Assembly (NCBI GenBank): GCA_023953845.1
Contig: JAMLJC010000001.1
Span: forward strand, 744,001 to 808,000
Direction: 5' to 3'
Source of the DNA: Rhizobiaceae bacterium
GTDB taxonomy: Bacteria; Pseudomonadota; Alphaproteobacteria; Rhizobiales; Rhizobiaceae
Length of the DNA: 64,000 bases
Shown: piece by piece, positions 1-8,010 of the stretch
Position numbering within the stretch: position 1 is the stretch's first letter
Layout of the letters: each line of letters begins with the position of its first letter
Translations under genes and position numbers: made by a program
Notes under the pieces: generated by a model
The model's database searches: none
Told to the model about the DNA's origin: nothing
Seen by the model: only the letters and a program-made list of their open reading frames with translations

Positions 1-45
1 TCGGCAGCGCGGTCATGAAGATAGCCGGCCAGGTTTCGGCGGGAC

Positions 46-188
46 TACCCCGACCCCTGACCCCTCCCCACAAGGGGGAGGGGAACCGGGCATCCGTGGC
101 GCCCGTCGCCAACCTTCAATGGTGGGCGCAGGAACCGTAATGCAAACGTCCCCCTCCCCCTTGTGGGGAGGGGTCAGGGGTCGGGGTA
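46..188. repeat. 38-bp perfect inverted repeat (large GC-rich stem-loop)
   Basis: Positions 46-83 and 151-188 are exact reverse complements over 38 bases, separated by 67 bases. The arms carry the motif CCCCTCCCC next to TTGTGGGG. Related but degenerate copies lie at 6290-6327 and 42109-42139, so this belongs to a dispersed intergenic family. It sits just beyond the 3' end of the leftward YnbC-like gene (stop at 233) and could end or stabilise that transcript. The role is inference. Confidence 0.85.
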
Positions 189-232
189 TCCGGCGCTCGA
201 GGCTGAAAGCAGACTCTGTCATCGTACAAGAA

Positions 233-2002
233 TCACACCCGTTCCGCCGTCGATACGGTGAAAATCCCCCATTGGTCGATGCGCTGCTCCAGCTTGCGGA
301 AACCGGCCGCTTCCACCAGTTGATCCATTTCCGCCTGTGTGCGCCGCCGCATCACCCATGCCGCGCCGCCGCGATGCGAGGTGAGGCTGCGGGCGATCAT
401 TTCGAGCTGCGGATGCCAGGGCTGGTTGGTGTAGACGAGCAGCGAGCCGGGCGTCATGGCGCGGGCGAGGCCGTCGAGGGAACGCGCGATCAACCCGTTG
501 TCGGGAAAGAGTTCGTAGAGGCCGGAGACGATGGCGAGGTCGGGCGCAGGCTCTATTGCGGCCAGCCCGTCGCCGTCGAAGGCGTCGGCCTCGTGGAACG
601 TGGCGATCGCGCCGAGTTTTCTGTCGGCGATCAGCTTGCGCCCGGCCGAAACGTTGATGCCGGAATAATCCTGCAGGCGGATCGTCGCCGGTTGATCGGG
701 CAGTTCCGCCACGGCGTCGAGCACGTAGCGTCCATGTCCGGCGGCGATATCCAGAATGTGGAGATCGCGCCCGGCGGCCTTGAGCCGTGTCGCGGCCGTT
801 CCGATCAGTTCCTCCAGATGGGCCTTGCGCTGGCGGATGCCGCGCCAGCCTATGGCGTCGAGATAGGTCCGGTCGACGGCCCTGCCGATCGGCCCCAGGC
901 CGCGCGGCTCGTTCTCATAGACGTAGTCGAGCGTGGAGCCCGAATCGAACCCGGTCTTCACGCCGATGCCGAGGCCTTTCGAGACCCACGAACCCAAGCG
1001 GATCGAGGCGCGGTTCATGGCCCAGTAAAGCCCCTTCGGGCTGAGCGACGGCAGGGGACACGCGAGACGATCGGCCTCGTCACGCGTATAGCCGGCGCGA
1101 TGGGCGTCGGTGAGCACGACGGGCGGCTCGGGAGTGTCGAACTGGGTCAGGATGAAGCGTCGTGCCTCGGCGATCGCCCTGGCGCGATCGGCCTCGCCGA
1201 GCGTGTCGTGGTAGAAACCATCGAGCACATGGCGCTCCTTCACGCGGCTGCCGAGATTGACGAAGAATTCGTGCTGCGGGCCATGCCGTACGACCCAGTC
1301 CGCGCCGGAAATCAGAAGTTGCGTCGGGACGGTGATCGCGCGGGCGTCCGCGACCACGCGCGCGGCATGCTCGTAAAGTTCGACGAGGATGTTCGATGCG
1401 ATCGGCCGCGTGATCAGCGGATCGCTCTCGAAGGATTTTATGCGCGCTCTGTCATGCGTCAGGAAGCGCGCCTTGACGTAGGAATTGACGAAGAATGTGC
1501 CTTTCAGCCTCTGCCAGAGCGCGATGCCTTCCTTCGCGAAAGGCACGTAGAGTTTCACGCTGAAGGCCGGCGAGGCCAGCACCAGCGCCCTGACCTTCGG
1601 CGCGTAGTCATGCGCCCATGTCGCGGCGAGCACCGCACCGACCGACTGCGCGACCACTGCGACATCGGCCTCGTCGAAACCGTCGTTTGCCTTGATTTCC
1701 TTGAGGAACGCGTCGATGTCGCGCACCGAATGGGCGAATGAAGGCGACCAGCCGCGTTTGCCCGGCGAGCGGCCGTGACCGCGCGCATCCCAGGCGTAGA
1801 AGGTGAAATCCGGGAGATCGAACTCGTCCACCAGATGCGCCATGCGGCCGCCATGCTCGTGGCCGCGATGGAGGAGCAGGACAGCGCCGCGCGCCACGCC
1901 GTTCAGCGCCGGCCAGACGCGGTAGAAAAGCTCGGTGCCGTCATGCGTTGCGAATGTCCGCTCGACAGGCGTTCGCACTGCCGGTCCGTTGGTCCCGTCC
2001 AT
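233..2002 (-). CDS. Bifunctional alpha/beta hydrolase / class I SAM-dependent methyltransferase (YnbC-like)
   Basis: This 589-aa protein has two domains. The N-terminal half (about residues 15-280) is a serine alpha/beta hydrolase of the lysophospholipase type, with an AQSVGA nucleophile elbow and a GHGRSPGKRG segment. The C-terminal half (about 380-585) is a methyltransferase with the SAM-binding motif LDIAAGHGRY. The same fusion and length are seen in E. coli YnbC, whose neighbour YnbA is a CDP-alcohol phosphatidyltransferase, and the same partner lies directly upstream here. I chose the ATG at 2002 because it is one base after the upstream TAG and has GGGGAG in front; the longer frame would run through the neighbouring gene. 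A lipid-linked role (modifying or transferring a phospholipid head group) is inferred from the pairing; the substrate is unknown. Confidence 0.8.
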   Translation of the reverse strand: MDGTNGPAVRTPVERTFATHDGTELFYRVWPALNGVARGAVLLLHRGHEHGGRMAHLVDEFDLPDFTFYAWDARGHGRSPGKRGWSPSFAHSVRDIDAFLKEIKANDGFDEADVAVVAQSVGAVLAATWAHDYAPKVRALVLASPAFSVKLYVPFAKEGIALWQRLKGTFFVNSYVKARFLTHDRARIKSFESDPLITRPIASNILVELYEHAARVVADARAITVPTQLLISGADWVVRHGPQHEFFVNLGSRVKERHVLDGFYHDTLGEADRARAIAEARRFILTQFDTPEPPVVLTDAHRAGYTRDEADRLACPLPSLSPKGLYWAMNRASIRLGSWVSKGLGIGVKTGFDSGSTLDYVYENEPRGLGPIGRAVDRTYLDAIGWRGIRQRKAHLEELIGTAATRLKAAGRDLHILDIAAGHGRYVLDAVAELPDQPATIRLQDYSGINVSAGRKLIADRKLGAIATFHEADAFDGDGLAAIEPAPDLAIVSGLYELFPDNGLIARSLDGLARAMTPGSLLVYTNQPWHPQLEMIARSLTSHRGGAAWVMRRRTQAEMDQLVEAAGFRKLEQRIDQWGIFTVSTAERV

Positions 2003-2003
2003 C

Positions 2004-2603
2004 CTATCTCCCCAAGCCTGCCCGAACCCGGTTGACGACAGTGACGGCGGAAAGCGCCGCCAGCAACGGGAAAATCCACGAAAGCCATGCCGGCAGCGCA
2101 AAGCCGGAGGCGACGAGCACGGCGACGATGCCCAGCGCAAGAGCACGGTCGCTCTTGCCGAGCGGCCCGGCATAGTTGCGGCCTATGCCCGCCGGAATGC
2201 CGAGAACGCCCGCGAATTCCACGATGACGGCGGCGATGGCGAAGGCGACGACGCCGGCCGGCGCGAACGGCGAAACGAAGGCGAAGGGCAGTATCAGCGC
2301 GAGATCGGAAACGACGTCGCTCAACTCGTTCAGATACATGCCGAGGGTGGAAGCCTGCCCGAACTCCCGCGCCAGCATGCCGTCTATGGCGTTCAGCGCC
2401 ATGCGGATGAAAAGCACCGCCGGCAGCATCCAGAACACGGCCCGATCGTCGGGATAGACGGCGAGCAGGATGCCGGCGGCGACCGACAAGAGCATCGCCG
2501 CGATCGTGATCTGGTTGGCGGTGACGCCAGCCGATGCCAGCCGGGAGGTCAGCGGCCGGAGCAAGGCCTGGAAAGCAGGCTTGATATCATAGAGCGTCGC
2601 CAC
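2004..2603 (-). CDS. CDP-alcohol phosphatidyltransferase family membrane protein (YnbA-like)
   Basis: The 199-aa protein has about six hydrophobic segments and the CDP-alcohol phosphotransferase signature around residues 71-96 (DGMLAR, then G and ELSD). Members join a CDP-activated lipid to an alcohol in the inner membrane. Against the usual D-x2-DG-x2-AR-x8-G-x3-D-x3-D pattern, the first and third aspartates are asparagine (N71 and N92), while D74 and D96 remain. I believe the YnbA branch shares this change but could not check. It is translationally adjacent to the YnbC-like gene, with one base between them, so the two probably act in one lipid pathway. Transcription likely starts in the region with the paired TGAACA operators at 2627-2684. 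Confidence 0.8.
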   Translation of the reverse strand: MATLYDIKPAFQALLRPLTSRLASAGVTANQITIAAMLLSVAAGILLAVYPDDRAVFWMLPAVLFIRMALNAIDGMLAREFGQASTLGMYLNELSDVVSDLALILPFAFVSPFAPAGVVAFAIAAVIVEFAGVLGIPAGIGRNYAGPLGKSDRALALGIVAVLVASGFALPAWLSWIFPLLAALSAVTVVNRVRAGLGR

Positions 2604-2626
2604 CGAATCATCCCTCTTTTGACCGG

Positions 2627-2684
2627 TTGAACACTGTTCAATCGCCTCTGATACACCGTTTCACCAGCACTGAACAGTGTTCAA
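2627..2684. promoter_or_regulatory. Paired TGAACA-type palindromic operators
   Basis: Two palindromes lie upstream of the leftward YnbA-like gene. One is TTGAACACTGTTCAA at 2627-2641 and the other is CTGAACAGTGTTCAA at 2670-2684; their centres are 43 bp apart, close to four helical turns. A further TGTTCAATCT half-site occurs near 2820, just before the rightward barrel gene. Short palindromes of this form are typical targets of TetR-family repressors. No TetR gene is present nearby, so the regulator is unknown. Confidence 0.6.
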
Positions 2685-2844
2685 TCTGCAACCGGCGGCG
2701 CATCTCCAGTGGCAAATCTGCATCACTCATTTGTCAGAATACAAGCCGCGTGCTGGAACGCGAAACAAACAATCGACAACGAGCCGGCTTCGCATAGCCT
2801 GCGATTCGAGGGGTGCGCTGTTCAATCTACATATCGGGATTGTC

Positions 2845-3498
2845 ATGAAGCGAGCCATTGTCGCGTTCTTCGCGTCTTTCTTGTCTCTAGCCTTACCAGC
2901 CTCTGCCCAGGACGACCCGCCGCCGACATTCGGGTTCGTCACTGAAGATCCTTTCCTCCAGCCGGGAGAGGAAGCGAAGAGGAACGACGTCACCATTCTC
3001 GGGGGAGTCTTCGTCTCCGACACCTTCGGCGGGGCAGCGGAATTGTGGAGCGCGGACTATCTCGACAGCTACATGTTCGGGGCGATCGTCGGACGCGATT
3101 TCTACGATCTCGGCTACGGCTTCCTGCTCGGCGGCGTCGTCGGCGCGAGCGTCCGTTTCGGTGACGACGAGCCGGACACGACCGGTGAGCTGTGGACCGG
3201 GCTTCGCCTGCGGCATCAGGGGTTTCTCATCGGCAATCTGCTGATTTCCCCCGGCATCACCGCCGGTTTCAGCGCCGTGACGGGGGCGAACTCGGTCGAG
3301 CGCGAGCGCGAACTCTACTATGACGGCGACGCGAGCCTCCTCGGCTATATCGGACCCGAACTGGCGTACCGCTGGCGGACGCTGCCCAATGTCGAAACGG
3401 TCACGCAACTCCACCATCGTTCGGGCGGAGCCGGCACTTTCGGCAATATGGGCGAAGGCTCGAACGCGTGGACTTGGGGACTGCGTTTCAAGTTCTGA
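2845..3498 (+). CDS. Outer-membrane beta-barrel, PagL-like acyloxyacyl hydrolase (lipid A 3-O-deacylase candidate)
   Basis: This 217-aa protein starts with a signal peptide (about residues 1-21, cleaved after PASA) and has alternating amphipathic strands ending in the C-terminal motif WGLRFKF, typical of an outer-membrane barrel. PagL enzymes use a His-x-Ser pair and a later Glu; here H191-R-S193 and E204 are in the right order near the C-terminus, with spacing close to PagL. I chose the ATG at 2845 because the signal peptide begins there. The gene is divergent from the YnbA-like lipid gene and may share its operator region. It could instead be a non-enzymatic barrel protein; the hydrolase call rests on few residues. 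Confidence 0.5.
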   Translation: MKRAIVAFFASFLSLALPASAQDDPPPTFGFVTEDPFLQPGEEAKRNDVTILGGVFVSDTFGGAAELWSADYLDSYMFGAIVGRDFYDLGYGFLLGGVVGASVRFGDDEPDTTGELWTGLRLRHQGFLIGNLLISPGITAGFSAVTGANSVERERELYYDGDASLLGYIGPELAYRWRTLPNVETVTQLHHRSGGAGTFGNMGEGSNAWTWGLRFKF

Positions 3499-3513
3499 CC
3501 GGAGCAGTCGCCC

Positions 3514-4287
3514 TCAGCACCAGATGGCGATCGGTATGCCGTAGCTGTCCCTGCCGGGTGGCGAGGGAAAGGACATCGCCTCGCCGCGTGCGATGCGGCC
3601 CGCGACGAGACACATTGCGGTGGCGTCGAGGAAGTCGTCGGATGCAGCGCCGCGCGGAGGCGATTGGTCGAGAAACATACGGGGCACGCCCGATGACGCG
3701 AGCAGGATCCTGCGCTCTTCCATGCCGGCGGGATTGACGCGGTTCTTCACCTTTTTCGGCAGCGACATCGGCATGCCGGCGTTCAGGCACCGGAAGGCCA
3801 TTTCCGGATGCGATTCATGGATTCTCGTCCGCAGTTCGGGCCGCTCGCGAAGCAATCTGTCGATCTCGCGTATCTTCGAGAAAATACCGAAGGCCTGGAT
3901 GGAAACGCCGCGCGGCGGGTCCGACGTCCACCGTGCCGTCTCGCTTGCCCGGCGATGCGCGTCGTACCATGCATCGAGCGACCTGAAGGGCGCCTCGTCC
4001 GCATAGACGGCGGCGCGGGAGGGAATCGAGAACACGCTGGACTGCCGCTCGCCGAGCAGGGGCCGCACCAGCGATTCCGGCCCGCGGCCACCGCGGCGGG
4101 TGAAATCCGGCAGGCCGATCGGCATGTCGACGGCAAGCAGCGCGTCGTCGGGCATCCCGGACAGCAATCCTTCGAAAGAAGGGAACACCCTCACGTCGAA
4201 CGCCCGGGCCGGTCTTGCCGTTGCGGCGATCCAGCCCGCCTTGCAGCCATCGACGCCAACGAGTGTCGGAAGCGCGTCGAGACTCAT
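3514..4287 (-). CDS. DUF429 family protein (predicted RNase H-fold nuclease-like)
   Basis: The 257-aa protein begins with VGVDGCKAGWIAA and later has LLAVDMPIGLP, two aspartate-bearing motifs characteristic of DUF429, a family predicted to have an RNase H-like fold but without a firm function. Its ATG overlaps the pdxY stop as ATGA (4284-4287), so it is translationally coupled to pdxY. The 3' end converges on the barrel gene with 15 bases between. A role near B6 metabolism is only suggested by the coupling. Confidence 0.75.
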   Translation of the reverse strand: MSLDALPTLVGVDGCKAGWIAATARPARAFDVRVFPSFEGLLSGMPDDALLAVDMPIGLPDFTRRGGRGPESLVRPLLGERQSSVFSIPSRAAVYADEAPFRSLDAWYDAHRRASETARWTSDPPRGVSIQAFGIFSKIREIDRLLRERPELRTRIHESHPEMAFRCLNAGMPMSLPKKVKNRVNPAGMEERRILLASSGVPRMFLDQSPPRGAASDDFLDATAMCLVAGRIARGEAMSFPSPPGRDSYGIPIAIWC

Positions 4288-5168
4288 GCCCGCCGGTCGC
4301 GGCCGGGATGCGTCAGGTGCCGGAGCTGGACCATGGCCATGGGGTGGGAAAGGCTGGCGGCGTCGGTTTCCAGCGTCAGTTCGTCGGCGCCGCGCTTGGC
4401 CGTGCGCGCAAGGATCTCGAAGACGGCGGCCGTGGTCGTCTGCAACGCCTTCGCGTCCGGTTGTCCGGACAGGAGCCGCGCCAGGAACACGGCGGCGGTG
4501 AGATCGCCGAGCCCGTTCGGCGGACGATCGATGATGCGGTGCTCCGCAAGCAACGCCTCGTTCGGTGTCAGCAGCAGATTGCCGGTGCCGCCGGCCATCA
4601 TGGCCGGGGACGACGTGACCAGCACGCTGCGCGGGCCTGCATCGAGCGCTCCCGCCATCACCGCGCGCATGTCGGGCAGTTTCGCGCCGACCAGCCATTC
4701 CAGCTCGTAACGGTTCGGCGTGACGATATCCGCGATCGGCAGCAAATCGTCGCGCATCGCCTTCGCCAGCGCTTCCGGCACATAAAGGCCGCCCACGTCG
4801 CCGATGACGGGATCGCAGATATAGGTCGCGCGCGGATTCCGCGCCTTGACGGTCTTGACCAGCGCGGCCACCGCGCCCGCCTGCGAGGCGTCGCCGAGAT
4901 ATCCCGACAGGACGGCTGTGACTTCGCCCAGCCACGGAGCGCGCTCCAGGTCGGCCATCAGCGCCGCGAAGGCGTCGGAAGGCGGCACGATGCGCGTCGC
5001 GCGGCTGTGGCCCGGATGCCAGGGCAGGATGACCGTCGGCACCGCCCAGACGGGAAAGCCCAGCGTCTCCAGCGCGAACACGGCCGCCCTGTTGCCGACG
5101 GAGCCGCGCACCACATGGCTCGACACGACGATGACGGCGCGGGGCGCGTCGGCTTCGGCATTGCTCAT
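4284..5168 (-). CDS. pdxY: Pyridoxal kinase
   Basis: The 294-aa protein matches PdxY-type ribokinase-fold kinases, which phosphorylate pyridoxal to PLP in the B6 salvage pathway. The usual landmarks are visible: an N-terminal SSHVVRGSVGNRA substrate loop, the CDPVIGD segment near residue 118, VTPNRYELEWL near 150, and the anion-hole/catalytic-base motif NGLGDL near 218. Length is normal for the family (about 285-290). It is followed by the coupled DUF429 gene and preceded by a small membrane protein 4 bases upstream, suggesting a three-gene leftward operon. Several PLP enzymes occur in this window (kynureninase, class III aminotransferase, YggS), but nothing links them to this gene directly. 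Confidence 0.9.
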   Translation of the reverse strand: MSNAEADAPRAVIVVSSHVVRGSVGNRAAVFALETLGFPVWAVPTVILPWHPGHSRATRIVPPSDAFAALMADLERAPWLGEVTAVLSGYLGDASQAGAVAALVKTVKARNPRATYICDPVIGDVGGLYVPEALAKAMRDDLLPIADIVTPNRYELEWLVGAKLPDMRAVMAGALDAGPRSVLVTSSPAMMAGGTGNLLLTPNEALLAEHRIIDRPPNGLGDLTAAVFLARLLSGQPDAKALQTTTAAVFEILARTAKRGADELTLETDAASLSHPMAMVQLRHLTHPGRDRRA

Positions 5169-5172
5169 GAAA

Positions 5173-5421
5173 TCACCCGCCGCGAATCAGAAAGACGACA
5201 AGCCAGATGAACAGCGCCGCCGTGAGGATCAAGCCCAGCGAACGACCGATGCGCGTGCCGAGCCTGTCGATCCTGTCCTCGGCTTCGCCGTCCTTCGCCG
5301 TGACATGATCGCGCAATCCGGCCGAAGCACGGGCCAGCAGGGAACTGTCGGCCTCGTGCGAGACGCGATCCAGAATGCGTCGCGATTCCTCCGCCTGCCG
5401 GTCGTCGTCGGGTTGGTTCAT
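5173..5421 (-). CDS. Small single-pass membrane protein, unknown function
   Basis: This 82-aa protein has a charged, helical N-terminal part (about residues 1-58) and one C-terminal hydrophobic helix (LGLILTAALFIWLVVFLI) ending in RGG. I recognise no family. The ATG at 5421 is chosen because GGGCGGAG precedes it at proper spacing; the longer frame adds a basic stretch without a start signal. It ends 4 bases before pdxY and is probably co-transcribed with it. Such tail-anchored coiled-coil proteins are common in rhizobia and usually unannotated. Confidence 0.6.
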   Translation of the reverse strand: MNQPDDDRQAEESRRILDRVSHEADSSLLARASAGLRDHVTAKDGEAEDRIDRLGTRIGRSLGLILTAALFIWLVVFLIRGG

Positions 5422-5566
5422 TCGGCTCCGCCCTTCATCCGTGCCTATTCCTTTCGCGCGCCGTTTCACAGTGCCGGCGTCCTCTGGACCGCCATTTTCT
5501 TGCGCCTGCTTTATGCTACACCAGCGGCACTGAAATTGTGCCTGTCCATCCATACGAGGGCTCGTC

Positions 5567-6217
5567 ATGACCACCCTGCCGCTTCGTGCCAGCCGGTTTC
5601 CGCACCGGGCGTTCGCCTTCCTGCTCCTGCTTGTCCTTGCGCCCCTGCTTTCGGCCTGCGGCTACAACACGATTCCGACGGCGGAGGAGAACGCCAAGGC
5701 GGCATGGAGCGAGGTGCTCAACCAGTATCAGCGCCGCGCCGATCTCATCCCCAATCTGGTCGAGACCGTGAAGGGATATGCGGCGCACGAGAAAGAGGTG
5801 CTTGAAAGCGTGGTCGAGGCACGCGCCAAGGCGACACAGGTGACGGTATCGCCCGAGACGTTGAGCGATCCCGAAGCCTTCAAGCAGTTCCAGGACAATC
5901 AGGCCGGACTGACCAGCGCGCTGTCGCGGCTGCTGGCTGTGGTTGAAAACTATCCGGACCTCAAGGCGAACCAGAATTTTCTGGCGCTGCAGGCGCAACT
6001 CGAAGGCACGGAGAACCGCATCGCGGTGGCGCGTCGCGACTATATCCAGGCCGTGCGCGACTACAATCTGACGCTGAGAACCTTCCCGTCGGTGCTGTGG
6101 GCGACGTTCTGGTTCACCGGCAACGAGCCCTACCAGAACTTCAGCGTCGAGGAGGACAAGCTCAAGGTGCCTACCGTCGATTTCGGCAGCGGCTCCGGCG
6201 GCAATTCGGGCGGGTGA
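5567..6217 (+). CDS. lemA: LemA family lipoprotein
   Basis: The 216-aa protein has a signal peptide with a lipobox (LLSAC, lipidated Cys31), then the LemA helical domain with the typical segments YQRRADLIPNLVETVKGYA and a conserved RRDYIQAVRDYN stretch. LemA proteins are envelope proteins of uncertain function that are very often encoded beside TPM-domain proteins, exactly as here: two TPM genes follow at 6332 and 7216. The C-terminus is Gly/Ser rich. The spacing to the next gene (114 bases) is filled by a GC-rich palindromic repeat, which may separate expression of the two. Confidence 0.92.
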   Translation: MTTLPLRASRFPHRAFAFLLLLVLAPLLSACGYNTIPTAEENAKAAWSEVLNQYQRRADLIPNLVETVKGYAAHEKEVLESVVEARAKATQVTVSPETLSDPEAFKQFQDNQAGLTSALSRLLAVVENYPDLKANQNFLALQAQLEGTENRIAVARRDYIQAVRDYNLTLRTFPSVLWATFWFTGNEPYQNFSVEEDKLKVPTVDFGSGSGGNSGG

Positions 6218-6289
6218 GACTGCATTGAATCCGCGCTGAAATCGCCGAGCATGTACGCGGAAACACCCTGTTCTGTCCTGCCGGACAGC

Positions 6290-6327
6290 ACCCCCACCCC
6301 TGCCCACTCCTCGCAAGAGGGAGGGGC
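6290..6327. repeat. Copy of the GC-rich palindromic repeat family
   Basis: The stretch reads CCCCCACCCCTG, then a short loop, then GAGGGAGGGG, and resembles one arm of the inverted repeat at 46-188 and the copy at 42109-42139. It ends only 4 bases before the ATG of the first TPM gene, so its GAGGGG end seems to provide that gene's ribosome binding site. Confidence 0.6.
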
Positions 6328-6331
6328 TAGA

Positions 6332-7198
6332 ATGGGGATTCTCTCATCCATGAGTGCCCGGCCCTCGACGGCGAATATCATCGGTTTCGGACGTTTTGTT
6401 CCGCTATTCGCTTTCCTGCTTTTTCTCATCGTATCGGCTTCCTCCGCCGTCGCCGCCGAACTGCCGGCGCTGACCGGCCGGGTGGTGGACAATGCGGGCA
6501 TGATCGACGCGTCGACGCGCCAGTCGATCGTGTCGAAGCTGGAGGCGTTCGAAAAGAAGACCTCGGCGCAGGTGGTGGTCGCGACCGTCGACAGCCTCGA
6601 CGGCGAGGCGATCGAGCCCTACGCCAACCGGCTCTTCCGCGCCTGGGGGCTTGGGCAGGCCGGCGACGACAACGGCGTGCTGCTGCTGGTGGCCAAGAAC
6701 GACCGCAAGATGCGGATCGAGGTCGGTTATGGACTGGAAGGCACGTTGACGGACCTGCACTCCAAGCTCATCATCGAGAACACTATGGTTCCGGCCTTCC
6801 GGGCGGGCGATTTTTCCGGCGGAATCGCGAAAGCCGTCGACCAGATCCTGATGGTGCTCGAAGGCAATGCCGACGAGATCACGCCGCCAGATTACCAGTA
6901 CACGGCGCCCGAAAGCGATATCGACCCGATCTTCGTCATCTTCATCGTGATCTGGGGCACGCTGTTCATCGGCGGCTTCGCCTCGGCTTTCCTGGCTCCG
7001 ATCTTCGGCAAGAAGATCGGAAAGAACCGCTACCGCTGGCTGGGAATGGATTTCGAATTCGGCGGTGGATCGTCGAGCGGAGGCGGCTGGTCCTCGGGCT
7101 CGTCCTCTTCCGGATGGTCGAGCGGCAGCAGCAGTAGCGGCGGCTTCTCGGGCGGCGGAGGTTCGTCCGGCGGCGGCGGTGCATCGGGGAGCTGGTGA
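6332..7198 (+). CDS. TPM-domain membrane protein with Gly/Ser-rich tail
   Basis: This 288-aa protein has an N-terminal signal segment (about residues 22-45), a TPM domain (about 48-185, starting LTGRVVDNAGMI and including NGVLLLVAKNDRKMRIEVGYGLEG), a transmembrane helix near 200-225 and a low-complexity Gly/Ser tail ending GASGSW. TPM proteins (YgcG class) are envelope proteins of unclear biochemistry, some with phosphatase-like folds, that pair with LemA. The ATG at 6332 is preferred because it has a GAGGGG ribosome binding site; the upstream in-frame start lies in repeat DNA. It belongs to the lemA-TPM-TPM module. Confidence 0.85.
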   Translation: MGILSSMSARPSTANIIGFGRFVPLFAFLLFLIVSASSAVAAELPALTGRVVDNAGMIDASTRQSIVSKLEAFEKKTSAQVVVATVDSLDGEAIEPYANRLFRAWGLGQAGDDNGVLLLVAKNDRKMRIEVGYGLEGTLTDLHSKLIIENTMVPAFRAGDFSGGIAKAVDQILMVLEGNADEITPPDYQYTAPESDIDPIFVIFIVIWGTLFIGGFASAFLAPIFGKKIGKNRYRWLGMDFEFGGGSSSGGGWSSGSSSSGWSSGSSSSGGFSGGGGSSGGGGASGSW

Positions 7199-7215
7199 CA
7201 TGAGGGGCCGGTGAT

Positions 7216-7851
7216 ATGGCGCGCAACCTGACGGCCGAAGAGCACCAGCGTGTCACGGAAGCAATACGCGCGGCGGAGAGCCGGACGTCCGGCGAGATTT
7301 ATTGCGTCGTGGCCCGCAGCAGCGACAGCTATTTCTTTCCCGCCATAAGCCTCGTGCTCGCTTTCATCCTGGCCGGCAGCCTGGTCGTCGCGCTGGTGCT
7401 GGAACACTGGTGGGTGAGCGTGCGGCTGCCATGGTTCGCGGCCGCGCAGGTGCTCGCGGCGCTGTGCGCGGGCGTCGTGCTGTGGATCGTCCCGGCGCTT
7501 CGCATCCATCTCGTGCCGCACCAGCTTCGTCACCGGCGCGCGCACGACAATGCCCTGAAGCAGTTCCTCGCGCGCAACGTGCACCTGACCGCGCAGCGCA
7601 CCGGCGTTCTGCTGTTCGTATCGCTGGCCGAACACTATGCCGAGGTCGTGGCCGATAGCGGCATCGACCGGAAGGTGGAACCTGAAACGTGGGAAGCTGC
7701 CGTCGCCATGCTGATCTCCGGGGCAAGGGACGATAGGCTGGCCGACGGATTCGCCGATGCCGTGGGCGCGGTAGGCTCAGTCCTGGCGGCGCATTTCCCC
7801 ATCGGCAGCGGCGATCAGAACGAACTCGACGACCATCTGGTCGAGATCTGA
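7216..7851 (+). CDS. Second TPM-domain membrane protein
   Basis: The 211-aa protein starts with the TPM-type sequence LTAEEHQRVTEAIRAAE, then SRTSGEIYCVVA. Two hydrophobic helices (about 36-60 and 72-93) interrupt the domain, which resumes with RTGVLLFVSLAEHYAEVVAD. There is no signal peptide, so it is likely an inner-membrane protein. It lies 17 bases after the first TPM gene and is surely part of the same unit. The internal membrane hairpin distinguishes it from the preceding, C-terminally anchored TPM protein. Confidence 0.8.
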   Translation: MARNLTAEEHQRVTEAIRAAESRTSGEIYCVVARSSDSYFFPAISLVLAFILAGSLVVALVLEHWWVSVRLPWFAAAQVLAALCAGVVLWIVPALRIHLVPHQLRHRRAHDNALKQFLARNVHLTAQRTGVLLFVSLAEHYAEVVADSGIDRKVEPETWEAAVAMLISGARDDRLADGFADAVGAVGSVLAAHFPIGSGDQNELDDHLVEI

Positions 7852-8010
7852 GCGAGGGCGGACGTCAAAACACCGTGATCCGTTTCCGCACGGGTCGGGA
7901 GCGCCCCGCGAAGGCCTCGCGCCGTGTCGTGGGATGCGCAGTGTGGATTTGTTCCGGGAAGGCGTCGAGACGCTTGCGCCCAGCGAAGGGTGGTCTATGG
8001 TTAACAAATC

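Noticed and set aside
119..1741. Long rightward open frame of 540 codons opposite the YnbC-like gene
   Set aside because: It is antisense to a clear two-domain protein and its translation shows only the low-complexity Arg/Ala/Gly pattern of GC-rich shadow frames.
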